Positions 18,612 through 23,898 of a stretch of DNA of 23,898 bases are shown one piece after another (the stretch's first letter is position 1; every line of letters begins with the position of its first letter). Where the stretch lies: the IMG/VR virus record IMGVR_UViG_3300032069_000054, positions 1-23,898 of that record; one strand, 5' to 3'. This DNA comes from a virus. Below the pieces are notes generated by a model. The model was not told the origin of the DNA and did no database searches. It saw nothing but the letters and a program-made list of their open reading frames with translations. The translations under genes were made by a program, and so were the position numbers.

Positions 18612-21098
18612 ATGCCATATCCAAATGAACATTCAGCAAGATTGAAAGATCCAGGTCAATTTGATTCTTTTGCCCGGAAAAATAACGAGACCGGCGAAGG
18701 AATCGATTTTATTTTTGGGATCAAAAATGGAAAGTCTGAGATACAGGCCATTCGATTCAACAAAAAGAAATTCACCGTGAAAGAAGCGAAGGCCTGGCTT
18801 AAAGATAAAGACATTAAATATATCGATTTTGAAAAAGCCGAGGATAATGCCAAAGCCGCCTTATCTTTGGATCAGATTCGGGAAAGAATATATTCAAAAG
18901 TTATTCCGACGCCCGAGCCGGTGGAATTGCCCAATGTTTATTTGATTGATGTCTATATTGATTATGCGATCATCTCTCGAGATGGAAAATATTTTAAATT
19001 GCCCTTCACCATTGATCCTTCGGCAACCTCAGGAGATGAACTGAAATTCGGCGATGAGATCGAGGTCGAAAAAGATTATGTCCCGGTCGAGAAAGCCGAA
19101 GCGGCGCGAAAGGCCCACGAAGAAAGATCCTTCGCTTCGCTCAGGATGACATTTCCCATTCATTTGAGGGCGGCGGCTGGCGATCGCGCATCTGAAGATT
19201 ATGGCTACAAGTGGGATGTCCGAATCGTGGAATATGGCCCCGATAAACAGGACGCCATTTATTGGGATCCGCAAGTCCTTAGGGCGGCCAAGCCTCTTTA
19301 TGAGGGATCAAAAGTATTTGCGCTCACCGAGGCCCAGCATCAGGCCCAGGCTCATCCATTTGGAAAATCGATCAGAGATTTGGTCGGTTGGATCAATAAC
19401 GTTACGGATGATGATAAAGGATTAGGCGGAGATTTTAATATTCTCAAATCGGCGAAATGGCTGCGTGATATGGCGGTCGATGCCTTTGAGCGGGGCAAGC
19501 CCGATCTCATCGGCCTATCAAATGATATCGGCGGGAAAGTGGCCACAAAAATGGTCAATGGCAAAAGGATGCGGACTCCAGTGGAGATCTCTAACGTGAC
19601 TATAGATATCGTCTATGAGCCCGCAGCAGGTGGAAAATTCTTACGCATGGCCGCAGCCGTTGAGGCAGGCCGAAAGGAGGCAGAGATGTTGAAGAAGTTA
19701 TTGGCGGCAATGAGGGCGTTGAGGCCTGACCTCTGCGCAACTGTCAACGAGGAGACCGTTACCGAAGATCAGGTAATCGAGATCTTGAAGGCGGCGGTCA
19801 CAAAAATCCAGGACCCGAAAGAAAAGATCGAGTTTCAAACTCTTCTCGATGGGGCAAAAATGGCAGCCTGCTCCATCACTTTGAAAGATGAGCTCAAGGA
19901 TTGCGGACTTCCCGATCTCTCTCAGGCGAAAATCAGGAAGCAATTTGAAGGGAAAGTTTTTGAAGCGGATGTTCTTCGCGCGGCGATCAAAGAAGAGAAA
20001 GAGTATATTGACAAGCTCACCGGATCTGGAGGCATTACAGGGGCTGGGCAGATTCAGGTAACAAAGGATGAATGGGACAAATCGAAACAGATGCTCGATG
20101 ATATTTTTGAGAAAAAATTTCACAGCATCAAAGCGGCCTATGTCCGCATCACGGGCGATGAGCAGCTCAGCGGTCGGATCGATCAGGCCCCGAGGCTTCG
20201 GGCTTCTTTGACGCAGGCAACCTGGGCGGAGGTCTTTGGCGATTCCATCACCAGGCGGATGCTCAAAGAATATGCGGAAGCAGGGCTTGAGGATTGGAGA
20301 AAAATTGCAGATGTTGTCCCGGTCTCGGATGTCAGGACTCAGAGAAGGGTTCGGATCGGAGGCTATGGAAATCTTCCCACCGTTGCAGAAGGCGGCGCCT
20401 ACACGGCTCTTACTTCTCCTACCGATGAGGAAGCAACCTACGCCGTGCCCAAGAGAGGGGGCACGGAGGATCTGACTCTCGAAATGATCATCAATGATGA
20501 TGTGGGGGGAGTGCGGAAAATCCCTCAGAGGCTCGGGAGGGGTGCGGCGAGAACGCTTTATGAATTTGTCTTTGATTTCATCAAGGACAATCCGACGATC
20601 TACGATGCCGTCGCTCTTTTTCATGCGACTCACGCCAATCTCGGAACGAATGCCCTTGATGCCACAAACCTGCTCGCTTCCAGAAACAGGATGATCAAGC
20701 AAACGGAGCTGACTTCCGGGAAGAGATTGGGCATCCTTCCGAAATATGGGTTAGTGCCACCGGAGCTTGCAAAAACGATGTGGGATCTGATCAGCACGCC
20801 AGATACGGGGCAATACACGCCCACAGCGCCCGATTTCGTCAAGAAGTGGAAGATCGAGATGATCGAGGTCATCTACTGGACCGATGCGAATAATTGGTTC
20901 CTGAGCGCAAGCCCGGCAGATTGTCCGACCATTGAAATCGGATTCCTGAACGGCAACGAAAACCCGGAGCTCTTTGTCCAGGATCAGCCGACCGTCGGGA
21001 GCATGTTTTCCAATGATAAACTCACTTACAAGATCCGGCACCGTTACGGCGGAGCAGTCGTAGATTACAGAGGTCTGGACGGATCGATTGTAGCGTAG
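18612..21098 (+). CDS. Prohead protease - scaffold - major capsid fusion
   Basis: An 828-residue fusion. ATG 18612 is chosen because AAGGAGG precedes it; the in-frame ATG 18588 lies in the repeat. Residues 1-70 (YPNEHSARLKDPGQFDSF) are an N-terminal domain I know from Mu-like protease proteins. 195-340 is a serine protease-like domain (WDVRIVEYGP, YEGSKVF, H248 in AHPFGKS, S303 in LIGLSNDIGG). 345-520 is helical and scaffold-like. 525-828 is a major-capsid-like domain (RVRIGGYGNLPTVAEGG, ALFHATHANLG, PELFVQDQP, RHRYGGAVVDYRG), similar to gpT of Mu-like phages. In Mu these are separate genes (I, Z, T). A palindromic repeat codes for RSFASLRMT at 172-180. An internal ribosome binding site gives a shorter product from codon 359. 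Confidence 0.85.
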   Translation: MPYPNEHSARLKDPGQFDSFARKNNETGEGIDFIFGIKNGKSEIQAIRFNKKKFTVKEAKAWLKDKDIKYIDFEKAEDNAKAALSLDQIRERIYSKVIPTPEPVELPNVYLIDVYIDYAIISRDGKYFKLPFTIDPSATSGDELKFGDEIEVEKDYVPVEKAEAARKAHEERSFASLRMTFPIHLRAAAGDRASEDYGYKWDVRIVEYGPDKQDAIYWDPQVLRAAKPLYEGSKVFALTEAQHQAQAHPFGKSIRDLVGWINNVTDDDKGLGGDFNILKSAKWLRDMAVDAFERGKPDLIGLSNDIGGKVATKMVNGKRMRTPVEISNVTIDIVYEPAAGGKFLRMAAAVEAGRKEAEMLKKLLAAMRALRPDLCATVNEETVTEDQVIEILKAAVTKIQDPKEKIEFQTLLDGAKMAACSITLKDELKDCGLPDLSQAKIRKQFEGKVFEADVLRAAIKEEKEYIDKLTGSGGITGAGQIQVTKDEWDKSKQMLDDIFEKKFHSIKAAYVRITGDEQLSGRIDQAPRLRASLTQATWAEVFGDSITRRMLKEYAEAGLEDWRKIADVVPVSDVRTQRRVRIGGYGNLPTVAEGGAYTALTSPTDEEATYAVPKRGGTEDLTLEMIINDDVGGVRKIPQRLGRGAARTLYEFVFDFIKDNPTIYDAVALFHATHANLGTNALDATNLLASRNRMIKQTELTSGKRLGILPKYGLVPPELAKTMWDLISTPDTGQYTPTAPDFVKKWKIEMIEVIYWTDANNWFLSASPADCPTIEIGFLNGNENPELFVQDQPTVGSMFSNDKLTYKIRHRYGGAVVDYRGLDGSIVA
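19127..19150. repeat. Host-type family D repeat inside the capsid-protease gene
   Basis: ATCCTTCGCTTCGCTCAGGAT, extended by GACA, translates as SFASLRMT, a phrase typical of a dispersed palindromic repeat found in many bacterial genomes. It lies between the N-terminal domain and the protease domain and keeps the frame. Confidence 0.85.
19673..19688 (+). promoter_or_regulatory. Strong internal ribosome binding site in the fusion gene
   Basis: AAAGGAGG (19673-19680), a five-base gap and ATG at 19686, in frame with the long gene (codon 359). Translation from here would give a 470-residue scaffold-capsid protein (19686-21098) lacking the protease. This is the arrangement of nested scaffold genes such as lambda C/Nu3 and Mu I/Z. 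Confidence 0.75.
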
Positions 21099-21182
21099 TA
21101 AAAATTTAGGGAGATAGGGAGATAGGGAGAAAAAACCCCATCTCCCCAATTCCCCATTTGATTTAAAAAAAGGAGGAAAACC
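21099..21182. repeat. GGGAGATAGGGAG repeat, copy 1
   Basis: GGGAGATAGGGAG ... CATCTCCCC and then TCCCCATTTGATTTAAAAAAAGGAGG. The A/G-rich and C-rich parts can pair. Followed directly by the ribosome binding site of the gene at 21183. A similar unit is at 21648-21713. Confidence 0.7.
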
Positions 21183-21647
21183 ATGAATAAAATTATATCT
21201 ATTTTGATGGCAGGAGTTCTGTTTTTGACCTTGCTCTTGACGCCATGCGCTATGCGTTATGCGGGAAATGCCGAGGCGGCAACGACCAACTATTCTGAGG
21301 TGATTACGGGGATTCAAGTCGTCCCGCTTTTTGTCGCTGGACAAAGAACCGCAACGGTTACGCCAATAAAATTTCAATTGCCTTTCAAGGCGCAAGTTCT
21401 TGGCGTATCCGCAACGGCCAGAGCCTCCAGTGGAACAACTCCGACTCTTACGGTTGATGTTCAGGAGGGTGGAGCATCGATTTTAAGCTCGGCCATATCG
21501 GTCACTGCAGGGACGGTTAGCGAAGGAACAATTTCAGATACGTCTCTGGCGGATGAATCCACGATTACCGTTGTTTTAACAATCGGTGGGGGCACTCCGA
21601 CATGGGACGATATCATGGTGCTGTTAACGATCAGACGCACCAACTAA
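21183..21647 (+). CDS. Signal-peptide protein after the capsid gene
   Basis: A 154-residue protein with a predicted signal peptide (MNKIISILMAGVLFLTLLL..., cleavage near AEAA, residues 30-33), then a beta-rich, Thr/Ser/Gly/Ala-rich mature part (VVPLFVAGQRTATVTPIKFQ; TPTLTVDVQEGGASI) looking like a decoration or spike domain. Part of the signal region (CAMRYAGNAEA) is encoded by a GCGCTATGCGTTATGCG low-complexity run. ATG 21183 follows AAGGAGG. Phage decoration proteins rarely carry signal peptides, so either it is secreted or the leader has been acquired. Not recognised in detail. Confidence 0.65.
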   Translation: MNKIISILMAGVLFLTLLLTPCAMRYAGNAEAATTNYSEVITGIQVVPLFVAGQRTATVTPIKFQLPFKAQVLGVSATARASSGTTPTLTVDVQEGGASILSSAISVTAGTVSEGTISDTSLADESTITVVLTIGGGTPTWDDIMVLLTIRRTN

Positions 21648-21796
21648 AAGATAGGGGGATAGGGAGATGGGAAGATTTTTTCCCTGGCTCCCCATCTGAT
21701 TTAAAAAAAGATGGGCCGGAGGCGAATAGTACGAATAAAAGATTCGTGTCATTCATGCCTCTCATTCGTGTCATTCGTATATAAAAGGAGGTTTCT
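21648..21796. repeat. GGGATAGGGAGATGGG repeat (copy 2) and ATTCGTGTCATTC repeat
   Basis: The first half (21653-21713) repeats the unit at 21109-21175, including CCCCATCTGATTTAAAAAAAG. The second half (21742-21780) has ATTCGTGTCATTC twice with slight variation, related in reverse to 2175-2210. AAAGGAGG (21785-21792) starts the next gene. Confidence 0.7.
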
Positions 21797-22123
21797 ATGA
21801 AGCGAATCATTCTCATTATTTTGGCTATGGTGTTTATGGCAAGTCCTGTATTGGCTGCTCCATTTCTCGTTTGCGATCCACAAGCAGGAGTAACTGATTA
21901 TAAACTAACAGGCCCTGCGTGGGTTCCTGTGAGCGTAACTGCTCAACCTGATGGAAGCATTAAGATGGATGTGGCAAGCTCAACAGTTGGGTTAAATTCT
22001 TTGACTGTAGCGGCTTGTAAGAATGATCCGTTGTGGGGGGAGTTATGCTCAGATTATGTCCCTTTCGACTTTACTCGACCATCGGCGGCTGCACTCCCAG
22101 GAAATTTGAGATTAAGTAAATAA
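21797..22123 (+). CDS. Small exported phage protein
   Basis: A 108-residue protein with a clear signal peptide: MKRIILIILAMVFMASPVLA, cleaved after VLA, leaving an APFLVCDPQAG start. The mature part has Cys25 and two more Cys, and beta-strand-like segments (SVTAQPDGSIKMDVASST). AAGGAGG precedes ATG 21797. Second exported protein in this block; base and codon use here turns AT-rich and less Glu/Ile-ATC-biased than upstream genes. Not recognised. Confidence 0.65.
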   Translation: MKRIILIILAMVFMASPVLAAPFLVCDPQAGVTDYKLTGPAWVPVSVTAQPDGSIKMDVASSTVGLNSLTVAACKNDPLWGELCSDYVPFDFTRPSAAALPGNLRLSK

Positions 22124-22137
22124 TAAGGAGATAGATT

Positions 22138-22581
22138 ATGGCAACAACTTTTAAATGGGTAGCTGGTGAGGGAGCGACAACAGCTCTTACGACAGAACTT
22201 AATGCTTTGGCAAGCGCCGCCTTTTCTGCTGCCAGTGCTGCGATAGATAACACGGTTGGTCTGTATCGTTGGATGGATGTAGAATTGAATCTTGCAAGTT
22301 TTACTCCTGGTGCTGGCTCACCTTATTGTGCTATGTGGATCAATTTATCTTTGGATGGCACTAACTATGAAAAAGTGCCAGATGGAAGTAGCGGAGATAA
22401 ACCTCCAGAAGCCATTTTTCCATTAGAGGCGAGCGTGGCACAGGTAAGTAGAATTGTTATAGCCAACATTCCAATTCCACCCTTGAAATTTAAATTATGT
22501 TTGCAGAATGTTTCTGGAGCAGCTTTAGCAGCTACGGGGAATACTCTATCTTACAACAGGCACTATGAACAGAGTGTATAA
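22138..22581 (+). CDS. Phage structural protein, unclassified
   Basis: A 147-residue protein starting MATTFKWVAGEGATTALTTE, a form seen in phage structural proteins, with a beta-rich core (YRWMDVELNLASFTPG; PIPPLKFKLCLQNVSG) like a virion decoration or fibre-associated protein. AAGGAGA precedes ATG 22138. It abuts the LamG-like gene in TAATG. I cannot assign a family. Confidence 0.6.
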   Translation: MATTFKWVAGEGATTALTTELNALASAAFSAASAAIDNTVGLYRWMDVELNLASFTPGAGSPYCAMWINLSLDGTNYEKVPDGSSGDKPPEAIFPLEASVAQVSRIVIANIPIPPLKFKLCLQNVSGAALAATGNTLSYNRHYEQSV

Positions 22582-23480
22582 TGAGTGATATTATTCGATT
22601 ACATAATCGTATCTTTAAACCTCGATGGGAGTGGAGGCCGAAACTTAATCCGAATCATCCATTGAGTATTGGCCTGGTTGGCTTATGGCTATTCAACGAA
22701 ACTGGGGGGCTAAAGGCTTATGATCTTTCTGGTAAGAATAATCATGGAACTTTGACCAATGGGCCAACTTGGAAGCCTGGAAGGTTTGGTCAATCCCTCT
22801 TCTTCGACGGGGTGGATGATTATGTGGATCCAGGTAATGGCATTTCTCTAAATGTTTCATCTGGTCAGGGTTTTACTATTACTGCTTGGGTCAAAACCAG
22901 TGATAGTTACGGACTAATTGTTGCATTGCGCAATTCAACAGATGTCGGTAATGTTGTTTTTGACCTGCCAATTGGTTATAATGGTGACACTACATTGGCT
23001 GGAAATTTTCTTCCTTTGATGAGATATGATGATAAGACTGGACTTGCTCAAATAACATCTTCTCAGAATATTGCCGATAATAAGTGGCATTTTGTAGCCA
23101 CTGTGCTTGATCAAAATGGCAACACTTTTAAAGCCTATGTTGATACTAATGTATATTCTACAGGTCAAACAGTTGATGGTTCCATAACGACGCAAGAGCG
23201 GGCGATTGGTTCGGAAAGAGAGTGGGTGCGAACTGGTTATGGCACCGCTGACCAACAGTATTTTAATGGCCTCATTGACGGAGTCCGCATTTACAACCGT
23301 GCACTGTCGGCTAAGGCAATAAGATGGCTTTATCAAGAACCCTTTGCTGGAATTGATGTCCCGATATTTAAGGATTATTGGCCTGAAGTGGTGGCATGGG
23401 GTCTTTCAATCCCAGTGGCAATGCAAAACATGCGAGGTGGATTTAAGCCTATTGGCATGAGAGGAGGATTCGTTAATTAA
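22581..23480 (+). CDS. LamG-like (concanavalin fold) structural protein
   Basis: A 299-residue protein with a laminin G-like jelly roll at residues about 30-250: SIGLVGLWLFNETGG start, KNNHGTLTNGPTW, GQSLFFDGVDDYVD, FTITAWVKT, NKWHFVATVLDQNGN, FNGLIDGVRIYNRALSA, SAKAIRWLYQEP. These are the canonical LamG repeats. LamG modules on virions usually bind sugars. The end (RGGFKPIGMRGGF) is low complexity. No signal peptide. Likely a virion surface or fibre component. Confidence 0.85.
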   Translation: MSDIIRLHNRIFKPRWEWRPKLNPNHPLSIGLVGLWLFNETGGLKAYDLSGKNNHGTLTNGPTWKPGRFGQSLFFDGVDDYVDPGNGISLNVSSGQGFTITAWVKTSDSYGLIVALRNSTDVGNVVFDLPIGYNGDTTLAGNFLPLMRYDDKTGLAQITSSQNIADNKWHFVATVLDQNGNTFKAYVDTNVYSTGQTVDGSITTQERAIGSEREWVRTGYGTADQQYFNGLIDGVRIYNRALSAKAIRWLYQEPFAGIDVPIFKDYWPEVVAWGLSIPVAMQNMRGGFKPIGMRGGFVN

Positions 23481-23898
23481 ATGGCACTTCTTATTAAACA
23501 TAGCAACACAAGCAATCTTATAAGGTTTACGCTCAAAAATAGTTCAACTGGAGCAGGTTTAACTGGTCTAAGTAGTGCAAGCGCTGGATTGATTATTTCT
23601 ACAATAGCTGATAATGAAGCTACGGCGACAACTTACACGGTGACTGGGGCTACTATTGAAACGATTGTTACTCTTGGAACTTATGCAGCTCCCACAGCTA
23701 CTAAGTGTCGATTTAGAGAAGTTGATGCTACAAATCATAAAGGACTTTATGAATTTCAATTTGCTGATGCTCGATTTGCAGTTGCAAGTGCCAGAAAATT
23801 AGTTATCTCCGTTACAGGAGCTGCGAGTCTTCTTGACGCTGATTATGAAATTCAATTGGTTAGTTTTGATCCTCATAATGCTACCAGTTTAGGACTTA
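23481..23898 (+). CDS. Phage structural protein, partial (cut by window)
   Basis: From ATG 23481, right after the LamG-like stop, the frame stays open to the window end (139 codons visible). It reads MALLIKHSNTSNLIRFTLKN, then TGLSSASAGL, CRFREVDATNHKGLYEFQFA and YEIQLVSFDPHNATSLGL. The GLxSASAGL...FxExDxxNxxGLYxF pattern is one I know from phage virion proteins next to LamG-like genes; specific function unknown. The 3' end is missing. Confidence 0.7.
   Translation, partial: MALLIKHSNTSNLIRFTLKNSSTGAGLTGLSSASAGLIISTIADNEATATTYTVTGATIETIVTLGTYAAPTATKCRFREVDATNHKGLYEFQFADARFAVASARKLVISVTGAASLLDADYEIQLVSFDPHNATSLGL

Noticed and set aside
19698-20702. 334-codon minus-strand ORF
   Set aside because: Antisense to the scaffold-capsid coding region; no domain, atypical composition.
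20751-21395. 214-codon minus-strand ORF across capsid end and next gene
   Set aside because: Crosses a repeat-bearing intergenic region and two confident plus-strand genes; no ribosome binding site seen.
1-23898. tRNA or rRNA genes
   Set aside because: No stretch with the conserved tRNA arms (GGTTCGAATCC-like) or rRNA sequence was recognised by eye; a covariance-model scan would settle it.

Overview
The window reads as the left half or so of a Mu-like transposable prophage in a bacterium, probably Gram-negative and of middling GC content. Support for a Gram-negative host is moderate: a lipobox lipoprotein, an LpxH-like metallophosphoesterase fold and a membrane-anchored protein in the lysis region. 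I cannot name the taxon. The many short palindromic intergenic repeats, including ones that translate as FASLRMT or GGGFKPP, are of kinds I associate with Desulfobacterota/Nitrospirota-like genomes, but that is an impression only. Positions 11-112 look like host DNA: the first codons of a heavy-metal-associated (GMSCASC) domain, probably a copper P-type ATPase, cut off by an in-frame stop. The phage left end probably lies just after it, near position 80-93.

Layout. 113-527 is a left-end region without large genes; it carries an 11-bp tandem repeat and a possible tiny ORF. 528-1339 (minus strand) is a lysogeny module: an XRE repressor and a two-helix membrane/zinc-ribbon protein. 1340-1404 is the divergent operator/promoter. 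1405-1917 (plus) is a Ner/Cro-like regulator and a double zinc-ribbon protein, converging with an oppositely oriented double zinc-ribbon gene (1814-2059). 2249-6471 is the transposition module: a conserved pre-transposase protein, MuA-like DDE transposase, a Cys protein, MuB-like AAA ATPase and a double winged-helix protein. 6515-10614 is a string of small early genes, many Cys-rich, plus Gam, a winged-helix protein, GemA/gp16, a SANT/HTH-like protein in the place where Mu has Mor, and a Com zinc finger. A terminator lies at 10655-10720.

10733-12859 is a lysis region: SleB-type hydrolase, small membrane protein, metallophosphoesterase, lipoprotein and membrane/coiled-coil protein. 12846-18269 is packaging and head assembly: winged helix, small and large terminase, portal, two accessory genes and a MuF-like minor head protein. 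18612-21098 is a single 828-codon protease-scaffold-capsid fusion with a strong in-frame internal ribosome binding site. 21183-23898 holds structural or decoration proteins (two with signal peptides, one LamG-like), the last cut by the window edge. No tail genes, right end or Mom gene are in view.

How it works together: the XRE repressor and Ner-like protein decide between lysogeny and transposition; MuA and MuB copy the genome by replicative transposition; Gam, GemA and small proteins condition the host; the SANT-like protein is a candidate switch to late genes; late genes lyse the cell and build the head. Several families of host-type palindromic repeats have spread through this phage, sitting just upstream of ribosome binding sites and, in places, coding for tails and linkers of phage proteins.
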